Below, piece by piece: positions 56,668-63,204 of a stretch of DNA of 64,000 nucleotides. Below the pieces are notes generated by a model, which worked only from the letters and a program-made list of their open reading frames with translations, did no database searches and was not told where the DNA came from. Positions within the stretch are counted from its first letter, which is position 1. The number at the start of each line of letters is the position of its first letter. Origin of the DNA: Acidobacteriaceae bacterium TAA 166 (GTDB lineage: Bacteria > Acidobacteriota > Terriglobia > Terriglobales > Acidobacteriaceae); assembly GCA_000421065.1 (NCBI GenBank), contig ATWD01000001.1:1852001-1916000 (forward strand), written 5' to 3'. Position numbers and translations under genes: made by a program.

Positions 56668-57625
56668 AGACCCACCATGCAGCCGCCGGCTGCTCCTGGA
56701 TGACGATCTCGTTGAGGAACTTCGCCGCCTTGCTCAGTCCTTCTTCCGGCGACAGCAGGCTGTCCTCGTGCTCGATCGAGAGCACGTCGTCGTAACCGAA
56801 CATGCGCAGCGTCGAGACGAACTCCTTCCACCACTCCGCTCCGTGGCCGTAGCCGCAGGTGCGGAAGATCCAGCTGCGGTTGCACTCGTCGGTGTACGGC
56901 TTGGTGTCGAGCACGCCGGTCTTCGGAAGGTTGGCCGTGTAGATCTGGGTGTCCTTGGCGTGGACGTGGAAGATGGCGTCGCCCAGAACGCGGATGGCGG
57001 CGACGGGATCGATGTTCTGCCAGAACATGTGGCTGGGGTCGTAGTTGCAGCCTACGTTGGGGCCCGCGATCGCGCGCAACTTCAGAAGCGTCTCGGGGCT
57101 GTAGGCGACGAAGCCGGGGTGCATCTCGACCGCGATGCGGACGCCGTGATCGGCGGCGAACTTCGCATGCTCGATCCAGAACGGGGCGACGACCTCGTTC
57201 CACTGCCAGTCGAGGACCTTGAGGAACTCGGGCGGCCAGGGGCAGGTGACCCAGTTCGGCGCGGTGGACGCGGGGGAGTCGCCGGGGCAGCCGGAGAAGT
57301 CGACCACAGTCTTCACGCCCAGCTTTTCGGCCAGCAGGATAGTGTCGCGGCTGACCTTCACGGCGGCCTCGCGCTGGGCTTTGTCAGGGTGGAGCGAGTT
57401 GCCGTGGCAGCTGAGGGCGCTGATGCTAACGCCGTGATCGGCGAGCGTGGACTTGAACCTGTCGAGCGCGGCCTTGTCCTCGAGCATCGAGAGGCTGGCG
57501 TGCGCCCCTCCGGGGTAGTTGCCGGTGCCGAGCTCGACTGTGCGGATCTCGTAGGTGGCGAGCTTCTTCAGAACATCGTCGAGCGATAGCTGCGACAGCA
57601 GGGGCGTGAATACTCCAACCTTCAT
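56666..57625 (-). CDS. Sugar phosphate isomerase/epimerase-like TIM-barrel protein
   Basis: 319 residues from ATG 57625 (MKVGVFTPLLSQLSLDDVL); the longer frame adds a spurious 60 residues. The barrel has ELGTGNYPGG, TVVDFSGCPGD, RIAVEMHPGFVAYS, GCNYDPSHMFWQNIDP and IFHVHAKDTQIY, which supply the Glu, Asp and His metal ligands of the AP-endonuclease-2/xylose-isomerase-like superfamily. It acts on an unknown sugar and is upstream of the Gfo/Idh gene. Confidence 0.88.
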   Translation of the reverse strand: MKVGVFTPLLSQLSLDDVLKKLATYEIRTVELGTGNYPGGAHASLSMLEDKAALDRFKSTLADHGVSISALSCHGNSLHPDKAQREAAVKVSRDTILLAEKLGVKTVVDFSGCPGDSPASTAPNWVTCPWPPEFLKVLDWQWNEVVAPFWIEHAKFAADHGVRIAVEMHPGFVAYSPETLLKLRAIAGPNVGCNYDPSHMFWQNIDPVAAIRVLGDAIFHVHAKDTQIYTANLPKTGVLDTKPYTDECNRSWIFRTCGYGHGAEWWKEFVSTLRMFGYDDVLSIEHEDSLLSPEEGLSKAAKFLNEIVIQEQPAAAWWV

Positions 57626-57976
57626 GCTTCCTCTTCCTTCATCTTGGTGGCTTCGTCTGGTTTCAAATCTGCGGCTTACCTGAGTTTTTTTTCGCGCAGG
57701 AAAATAATACTCTTCGTTCCTTGCGGGCTTCGCCTCCAGCAGGCATCCCCCTCTACTGTTTTTGCGCAAAGTATTATAAAAATTGAACTTAGGTCCGGAC
57801 TTCATGAATAAGGCATTCGAAATAGAGGGACCGCGCGAAAGACATTTTTGACGAGGATGACGTTCGGTCTGCTTTTTTAATTGTAACGATCGGAACGAGC
57901 TGAATCGGCAGCTTCGATCCTGTTTGTTTTGTTATGGTTCAGGGCAGGGATGGGTTGACATCCTGGGACTTGTTCG
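57626..57976. other. Gene-free stretch with an inverted repeat and possible promoter
   Basis: The ATAATACT at 57704-57711 is repeated inverted as AGTATTAT at 57770-57777, and the minus-strand TATAAT reading of the latter could be a -10 box for the isomerase gene. I see no gene in this stretch. Confidence 0.35.
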
Positions 57977-58015
57977 AGGCGATGGCCTGCCGGGCCCACT
58001 GCGCCCGGCAGCGCC
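57977..58015. repeat. Short repeat copy beside the PQQ dehydrogenase stop
   Basis: AGGCGATGGCCTGCCGGGC and GCCCGGCAGCGCCT form an imperfect hairpin of the same family. It starts 7 nt after the minus-strand stop at 58022 and may terminate transcription. Confidence 0.6.
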
Positions 58016-58021
58016 TGTCTT

Positions 58022-59614
58022 TTACTTCGTCTTCTGGTCGATGAGGTTGTCGGGCAGGGCGAAGGCATAGAGGACGGCTCCGCTGCCCATCAGGACGTAC
58101 TGCCTTCCGTCGAGCTCGTAGCTGGAGGGCGAGGTGGCCATGGCGGAACCGGTTCCGGCGTGCCAGAGGGTCTTGCCTGTGGCAGTCTCGAGCGCGAGGG
58201 CGTTGCCGTGAGAGTCTCCGCTGAAGGTCAGGCCGGAGGCGGTGGTCATGACGCCGGTGGAGGCGCCTTCGCCGATCTCGTGCTCCCAACGGATCTTGCC
58301 GGTCTGGTAGTCGATGGCTTTGATGACTCCCTTGCCCCAGAGACCGTAGTCGGCCCCGGACCAGCCGTAGGAACCGTCGGCGGGCTTGGAGAAGTAGATG
58401 CTGTAGGCCTCGCGGGCGGCGTGAACGAAGAGGCCGGTGGCGGGATCGAAGCTGGGGGAGCGGTAGTTGGCGGCTCCTCCCTCGTCGGGAGCGATGAGAC
58501 GGCCGTCGGGAGCGGGCTCCTTGTCGGGATTGGGAATGGGCTGGCCGTCCTTGTCGATGCCCTTGGACCAGTTGACGGCGCTATAGGGAACGGTGAGGAG
58601 GTTCTTGCCGTCGGTGCGATCGAGGACGACGAAGTAGCCGTTGCGCGAGGCCTGCATGACCATCTTGCGCGGCTGGCCCTTGAAGGTGCCGTCGACGAGG
58701 ATGGGAGATTCGGCCGCGTCCCAGTCGTGCGTGTCGTGCGGGGAGACCTGGAAGGACCAGACGAGCTGGCCGGTATCGGGATTGAGCGCCACGATGCTGC
58801 AGGTGTGGGGATCGTCGCCGGGGCGCGTCTTGCCGTTGAGGACAGGCGTGGGATTTCCGGTTCCCCAGTAGATGAGGTTGAGCTGGGGATCGTAGGTTCC
58901 GGTCATCCAGGTCATGCCGCCGGTGAGCTCGGGCGGGGTGCTGTTCCAGGTCCACTGTTCCTTGCCGGTGTCGGGGTCGAGGGACTTGAGATAGCCGTGG
59001 AGATTATCGAAGTCGCCGGAGACGCCGATGATGACGTGGTCTTTGACGACGAAGGGCGACATGGTGGTCCAGTAACCCTTAGCAACGTCGGCAACCTCAA
59101 CATTCCAGCGCACGCTGCCGTCTTTGGCGTTGAGCGAGACGAGGTGGCCGTCGGGGGAGAGGAAGTAGATGGAGCCCTTGTAGGCTCCCACGCCGCGCTG
59201 GCCGATGTGCAGGCCCTTGTTGGGGGGATAGGTATAGTGCCAGATCTGGTGGCCGGTGCGGGCGTCGATGGCCCAGACATTATCGGGGACGGTGAAGTAG
59301 AGGATGCCGTCGACCAGCAGGGGCGAGGACTTGAGGGACGCCGTCGATCCGGTCTGGAAGGCCCAGGCGAGCGAGAGGGAGCCGACGTTGCGGGGGGTGA
59401 TCTGATTGAGCCTGGAGTGGCGCTGGCCGGTGTAGTCGCCGTGGTAGAGAGGCCAGGAGTCGGGACCGGGATGGAGCAGCGTGGCCTGATCCGGGCCAGC
59501 AGAAACGCCGTCGGCGCTCTGCGCGTGCAGAGAGGGCGTGAAGCCTCCAAGCACGAATGTAAGTGCGAAGCCAGCGAGGGCCTTCGCCTTCCTTGCCTGA
59601 TTTGTATCGTTCAT
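58022..59614 (-). CDS. Exported PQQ-dependent alcohol/polyol dehydrogenase
   Basis: 530 residues from ATG 59614 (MNDTNQARKAKALAGF), with a signal peptide (ALTFVLGGFTPSLHA). The PQQ propeller has blades such as AIDARTGHQIWHYTYPP, SLNAKDGSVRWNV, ALNPDTGQLVWSF and AIDYQTGKIRWE. The catalytic-region block GDDPHTCS and SPHDTHDWDA follow the family pattern. Unlike the 672-residue protein at 5425 it has no haem domain; its electron acceptor is probably the dihaem cytochrome encoded 51 nt upstream. The substrate is not determined. Confidence 0.88.
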   Translation of the reverse strand: MNDTNQARKAKALAGFALTFVLGGFTPSLHAQSADGVSAGPDQATLLHPGPDSWPLYHGDYTGQRHSRLNQITPRNVGSLSLAWAFQTGSTASLKSSPLLVDGILYFTVPDNVWAIDARTGHQIWHYTYPPNKGLHIGQRGVGAYKGSIYFLSPDGHLVSLNAKDGSVRWNVEVADVAKGYWTTMSPFVVKDHVIIGVSGDFDNLHGYLKSLDPDTGKEQWTWNSTPPELTGGMTWMTGTYDPQLNLIYWGTGNPTPVLNGKTRPGDDPHTCSIVALNPDTGQLVWSFQVSPHDTHDWDAAESPILVDGTFKGQPRKMVMQASRNGYFVVLDRTDGKNLLTVPYSAVNWSKGIDKDGQPIPNPDKEPAPDGRLIAPDEGGAANYRSPSFDPATGLFVHAAREAYSIYFSKPADGSYGWSGADYGLWGKGVIKAIDYQTGKIRWEHEIGEGASTGVMTTASGLTFSGDSHGNALALETATGKTLWHAGTGSAMATSPSSYELDGRQYVLMGSGAVLYAFALPDNLIDQKTK

Positions 59615-59665
59615 CGGTCGATCCATACGATCCATAGATTCGTCTCTCACCTTCGGGTCCACTGT

Positions 59666-60502
59666 CTAGCGCAGGGTCTGGAGATAGGCCATCAGGTTGT
59701 GAATGTCGGCGTCGGTGTATTTGCTGAAGAGCTCGACGTGGGCCAGGTGAGGGGCGTCGATCTTGTACTTGATCTTGCTGGCGGGACCTTCAATGGAAAA
59801 AGACCGGTAGGTTCCATCGGGAAGGCGAATGCCGAGGGTGAACTCGTCGCGATACTCGACGGAGCCGGTGAGGCTCTGACCCGAGGGCAGGGTCACGGTG
59901 ACGCGGCTCTTGGCATCGCGCGGGTAGAGCATGTGCTGCTCGAGCTGGAGGCCCTGGTATTTGGCGGCGATGTGCGCGAGGTCCCCGGTGGCGGAGTGGC
60001 ACCTGGCGCAGCCTCCGGCACCTTCGAAGTACTGTTTGCCGGCGTCGGCGTTGCCGGTCTGGAGGTCGGCGACGTCGACGCCCTTGCGCTGGCCGGAGCT
60101 CTGGGCCTTGCGCTGCTGGTCGTGGATGAAGGCGGCGAGATCGCTCAACTCTGCGTCGGTGGTGGTGGAGAAGGGGGGCATGCGGGGCGGACGCCCGTTG
60201 CGGACGACGTCGCCGATCTTGTCGCCGGCGACATCGGCGAGGACGAGCTTGGAGCGGGTGAGGTCGGGGCCCGTCTCCCCTCCCATGGCATCGCGGCCGT
60301 GACAAAAGGCGCATCGCTGCTGGAAGAGCGTGTTGCCCGCCTCGACGTGCTGAGCCGCCTGGGGCGAGGTGACGGGAGGCCGCTGGCCGCTGGACTGGGC
60401 GGCTTGCACGGAGTGAGAGTCCAGGGCTATACCAAAGCAAAGTGCAGCGGTGAGCGCGCCCAGGGATATCACCCACCTCTGTGTTCTCGCCGTCTTCATC
60501 AT
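59666..60502 (-). CDS. Dihaem cytochrome c partner of the PQQ dehydrogenase
   Basis: 278 residues from ATG 60502 (MMKTARTQRWVISLGALTA), with a signal peptide. Two haem motifs are visible: CAFCH near residue 78 and CARCH near 165. After them lies a ~45-residue beta module (VTVTLPSGQSLTGSVEYRDE ... LPDGTYRSFSIEG) also present in the fused quinoprotein at 5425. It should carry electrons from the dehydrogenase. It is the first gene of the two-gene unit; the 303-nt region upstream (60503-60805) is shared with the divergent peptide array and shows no other gene. Confidence 0.9.
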   Translation of the reverse strand: MMKTARTQRWVISLGALTAALCFGIALDSHSVQAAQSSGQRPPVTSPQAAQHVEAGNTLFQQRCAFCHGRDAMGGETGPDLTRSKLVLADVAGDKIGDVVRNGRPPRMPPFSTTTDAELSDLAAFIHDQQRKAQSSGQRKGVDVADLQTGNADAGKQYFEGAGGCARCHSATGDLAHIAAKYQGLQLEQHMLYPRDAKSRVTVTLPSGQSLTGSVEYRDEFTLGIRLPDGTYRSFSIEGPASKIKYKIDAPHLAHVELFSKYTDADIHNLMAYLQTLR

Positions 60503-60805
60503 TCTTGCCGTATCGCTCCGGGCGAGGCGAACGAGAGAGCTCGTGTCAGAGGCTTTGCACAAAGCGCAAACTCGTTTGCTCGGAATTTTTCATCCACCCT
60601 AACACACGAGAAGAAGAGAAAAGTTTTAGAAGCAGCTGCCGACAAAGACAGGATGGCATCGAGGGCAGGGCGGGGGATGTGCAAGAAAGAGATAAGTCGC
60701 TGAATCTATAAGAGTTCATATCACGAAAAGTTAATTTTTCCGGACCTGTCATTGCGCTTTACGCTCAAGGTAGCGCCTCACGCGCTCCAAAGGAGCTTTA
60801 CCTCA

Positions 60806-60970
60806 ATGAAACTCTCGATTCGCAAGGTCATTCTCGCCTCCTCTCTCGCCCTCACCGCCGCCATCGCCACCATTCCGGCGCACGCCACCCTCTCGGGAAG
60901 CGACCCGCGCCCCAACTTCAGCAGCCAGTCCACTTACCTCTATGCCGCCATGGCTGTCCTCGGCTACTAA
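60806..60970 (+). CDS. Exported small peptide, array copy 1
   Basis: 54 residues, ATG start, with AAGGAG 10 nt upstream. A Sec signal (positive KLSIRK, hydrophobic VILASSLALTAAIATI, cleavage motif PAHA at 27) leaves a 27-residue mature part: TLSGSDPRPN then FSSQS TYLYAAMAVLGY. No Cys is present in it, and no lipobox or LPXTG. It is nearly identical to copy 2. No family is recognised. It is likely secreted and small enough to be a signal, bacteriocin-like or surface peptide; that is inference. Confidence 0.85.
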   Translation: MKLSIRKVILASSLALTAAIATIPAHATLSGSDPRPNFSSQSTYLYAAMAVLGY

Positions 60971-61008
60971 CCTTCAAAAAAACTTGCACAACATTAAGGA
61001 AATCCACC

Positions 61009-61173
61009 GTGAAACTCTCGATTCGCAAGGTCACCCTCGTCGCCACACTCGCCCTCACCGCTGCCATTGCCACCATTCCGGCGCACGCCACCCTCTCGGG
61101 AAGCGACCCGCGCCCCAACTTCAGCAGCCAGTCCACCTACCTCTATGCCGCGATGGCAGTCCTCGGCTACTAA
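61009..61173 (+). CDS. Exported small peptide, array copy 2
   Basis: 54 residues from GTG 61009, with AAGGA 8 nt upstream. The mature part after PAHA is identical in sequence to that of copy 1 (TLSGSDPRPN, STYLYAAMAVLGY). The signal differs only slightly (KVTLVATLALTAA). The DNA of the mature part is almost unchanged between copies 1 and 2, which points to recent duplication or gene conversion. Confidence 0.84.
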   Translation: MKLSIRKVTLVATLALTAAIATIPAHATLSGSDPRPNFSSQSTYLYAAMAVLGY

Positions 61174-61209
61174 GCCTCAACTCAACTTACCGAACTTAGG
61201 AGATCTCCC

Positions 61210-61374
61210 GTGAAACTTTCGCTCCGCAATATCGCATTCGCCGTCGCCTTCGCCCTCACCGCTTCCTTCGCTGCCGTTCCGGCGCACGCCACCCTCTCGG
61301 GAAGCGACCCACGCCCCAACTTCAGCGGCCAGTCCACTTACCTCTACGCCGCGATGGCTGTTCTCGGCTACTAA
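61210..61374 (+). CDS. Exported small peptide, array copy 3
   Basis: 54 residues from GTG 61210, with AGGAG 7 nt upstream. The signal is more diverged (LSLRNIAFAVAFALTASFAA, VPAHA) while the mature part keeps TLSGSDPRPNFS and changes only SSQ to SGQ before STYLYAAMAVLGY. Conservation is therefore concentrated on the mature peptide. Confidence 0.84.
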   Translation: MKLSLRNIAFAVAFALTASFAAVPAHATLSGSDPRPNFSGQSTYLYAAMAVLGY

Positions 61375-61412
61375 GCCTCAACTCGAACTTACCTAGATTA
61401 AGGAGATTTACC

Positions 61413-61577
61413 GTGAAGCTCTCGATCCGCAATGTCATCCTCGCCGCCGCTCTCGTCCTCACCGCTTCCTTCGCTGCTGTTCCGGCGCACGCCACCCTTT
61501 CGGGAAGCGACCCACGCCCCAACTTCAGCGGCCAGTTCACCTACCTCTACGCCGCCATGGCTGTTCTCGGTTACTAA
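61413..61577 (+). CDS. Exported small peptide, array copy 4
   Basis: 54 residues from GTG 61413, with AAGGAG 7 nt upstream. The signal is SIRNVILAAALVLTASFAAV ending PAHA. The mature part equals that of copy 3 except one Ser-to-Phe change (GQFTYLYAAMAVLGY). The signal and spacer are closer to copy 3 than to copies 1-2. Confidence 0.84.
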   Translation: MKLSIRNVILAAALVLTASFAAVPAHATLSGSDPRPNFSGQFTYLYAAMAVLGY

Positions 61578-61618
61578 CCTTCAACCCAAAACTTACACAA
61601 CAATTAAGGAGATCTACC

Positions 61619-61789
61619 ATGAAACTCTTTCTCCGCAGGCTTGCTCTCGCTGCTGTCGTTACCTGCGCCACCTTCGTCATCGCCGTCCCAGCGCATGCCA
61701 CCCTCTCGGGAAGCGACCCCCGTCCGAACCTCGCTTCCGCCAGTCAAAGCGTCTATCTTTACGCAGCAATGGCCGCGCTCGGTCTCTAA
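61619..61789 (+). CDS. Exported small peptide, array copy 5 (most diverged)
   Basis: 56 residues from ATG 61619, with AAGGAG 7 nt upstream. The signal is FLRRLALAAVVTCATFVIAV ending PAHA. The mature part keeps TLSGSDPRPN but has an extra two residues (LASASQSVYLYAAMAALGL) and ends Leu rather than Tyr. It is the last of the array and directly precedes the membrane gene by 37 nt with no terminator between. Confidence 0.83.
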   Translation: MKLFLRRLALAAVVTCATFVIAVPAHATLSGSDPRPNLASASQSVYLYAAMAALGL

Positions 61790-61826
61790 AAAGAATGAAA
61801 GTTCGTCGTACTAAGATAGAGTTGCG

Positions 61827-62609
61827 ATGCAACTCTCTCTCTCAGCCCGGATCTTGTGGGCGGCCGGCTTCGTCGAGCTCGCCGCCCTCTTGCTCGTGCT
61901 GTTGGGCCGGGGACGATGGCGCAAGGTTCCGATCTTCACAATCTGGATCGGATTTCAAATGGTCAGAACGATGTTGCTCTTCAGTCTTTATAAGCACATC
62001 ATCCATGCAAGCCACGCAACCTATGCGGTGGTGTACTGGAGCACGGCAGGATTGGACCTGGCGCTGCAGATCGCGATTGTCTTCGAGTTGGCCAGGATCG
62101 TTCTGAAACCGACCGGAACCTGGGTCCGCGATGCCCGCAGGATGTTTCTGCTGATGGTGGGCGTGGGCACGCTGATCGCTGCGGGAACCGCCTATGGGAT
62201 CGCTCCGAAGGTTCCAAACGACCTGGGGGATTGGATCGACAAGGGCAGCCTGTTTGCGGCCATGCTGAATGCGCAACTTTTTGCGGCTATGACCCTGGCT
62301 TCGACTCGCCTGGGACTGGCCTGGCGGCATCATGTGATGGCTATCGCCTCGGGATGGGCGCTTTGGGCAGTGGTGGGCCTCTTTGTAGAGGCGGCTCATA
62401 GCTATTTCGGGCCGGACTGGCATGGGTTGGAGCTGGACCAGGTGCGCATTCTGACGTACCAGGCGGTCACGATTTTTTGGACAATTAATCTGTGGCTTCC
62501 CGAGCCCGAGCGTCGTACACTGTCGCCAGAGATGCAGGCCTACCTGGCAGGAATCCAACAACAGGCGCAGCTCGGAGTTTCGGCGATGAGCCGCCTGGAT
62601 CGGCGATGA
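61827..62609 (+). CDS. Multi-pass membrane protein downstream of the peptide array
   Basis: 260 residues with about seven predicted helices: ILWAAGFVELAALLLVLLG, VPIFTIWIGFQMVRTMLLF, LALQIAIVFELARIVL, MFLLMVGVGTLIAAGTAYG, SLFAAMLNAQLFAAMTLA, HHVMAIASGWALWAVVGLFV and QAVTIFWTINLWL. No catalytic motif or ATPase signature is seen. Its start is 37 nt after array copy 5, and the next gene is 7 nt on, so it is probably in one transcript. It could export, process or give immunity to the peptides, but nothing in the sequence decides this. Confidence 0.7.
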   Translation: MQLSLSARILWAAGFVELAALLLVLLGRGRWRKVPIFTIWIGFQMVRTMLLFSLYKHIIHASHATYAVVYWSTAGLDLALQIAIVFELARIVLKPTGTWVRDARRMFLLMVGVGTLIAAGTAYGIAPKVPNDLGDWIDKGSLFAAMLNAQLFAAMTLASTRLGLAWRHHVMAIASGWALWAVVGLFVEAAHSYFGPDWHGLELDQVRILTYQAVTIFWTINLWLPEPERRTLSPEMQAYLAGIQQQAQLGVSAMSRLDRR

Positions 62610-62616
62610 ACCGACT

Positions 62617-63144
62617 ATGGCATTCGTAATTTTTGTTGCACTGAGTATTGCCGTGACCGCTGTTATCTTCTGCGCGCAGAGGAGAGCCCGTACGCTGGCC
62701 TCCGATGACTGGGAGACGCTTGTCTCTCGTCTGCAGCCGGTCTCCTTCAACTCTCTTGAAACCGTGGCACTCGATCACCTGCAGCCAAATGGCCATCAGG
62801 TGACGCTCGAGACCTCCGATATATGGACGCTGATGGGCGGCATGGAGGGCCTGGCGAAGATGGAGAACAACGCCGAGGTAATGGTGCGGCTCGCGGCCTA
62901 TGTTCGGGTGTGGAACTTCGAGGAGGCGATGATCGTCTCCGAGAGGATTCGCTATGACGCTGTCCTGTTGAAGCGCGCCCTGCTGCGCATCCGCTTCCAG
63001 ATGGTGTTCTCGAAGTACAGACTGCATGTCCCCTTCCATATGCAGCAAGCGGCGTCTTCTTACTACTTGATGACCCGGCGGCTGCTGGCGCTCTACGAGA
63101 CGAACCAGTATGTGCTTTACCCGCGCTTGGCCGAGGCATTTTAA
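62617..63144 (+). CDS. Single-pass membrane-anchored protein, end of the peptide-array operon
   Basis: 175 residues. One N-terminal helix (FVIFVALSIAVTAVIFCA) is followed by a soluble helical domain (LETVALDHLQPNGHQ, AAYVRVWNFEEAMIVSERIR, VLLKRALLRIRFQMVFSKYR). I recognise no family. It lies 7 nt after the multi-pass membrane gene and ends 16 nt before a strong hairpin terminator, closing the run of seven genes. Confidence 0.68.
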   Translation: MAFVIFVALSIAVTAVIFCAQRRARTLASDDWETLVSRLQPVSFNSLETVALDHLQPNGHQVTLETSDIWTLMGGMEGLAKMENNAEVMVRLAAYVRVWNFEEAMIVSERIRYDAVLLKRALLRIRFQMVFSKYRLHVPFHMQQAASSYYLMTRRLLALYETNQYVLYPRLAEAF

Positions 63145-63159
63145 CTCTTCTCTGAAAAG

Positions 63160-63202
63160 GAAAAGGCCGTCCATGCGCAACCTTAGCGCGGACGGCCTTT
63201 TC
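63160..63202. terminator. Bidirectional hairpin terminator after the peptide-array operon
   Basis: GAAAAGGCCGTCC and GGACGGCCTTTTC form a perfect 13-bp stem with a 17-nt loop, A/T-rich at both sides. It serves the plus-strand operon and the convergent minus-strand gene. Confidence 0.92.
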
Positions 63203-63204
63203 GT

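Larger units (their letters stand above)
60806..61789 (+). repeat. Five-copy tandem gene array, period 201-206 bp
   Basis: Starts lie 203, 201, 203 and 206 bp apart. Each unit holds a Shine-Dalgarno, a 54-56 codon gene and a 36-41 nt spacer ending in ATTAAGGA-like sequence. The array itself is a coding tandem repeat. Confidence 0.95.

Noticed and set aside
58160..60703. Plus-strand 847-codon frame antisense to the PQQ and cytochrome genes
   Set aside because: It spans two well-supported genes on the minus strand and its protein is Gly/Val-rich noise.
60806..61789. CRISPR-like regular repeat at about 200 bp
   Set aside because: The repeat is coding, with start codons and Shine-Dalgarno in each unit, and has no short identical repeat with unique spacers. 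No cas gene is near.
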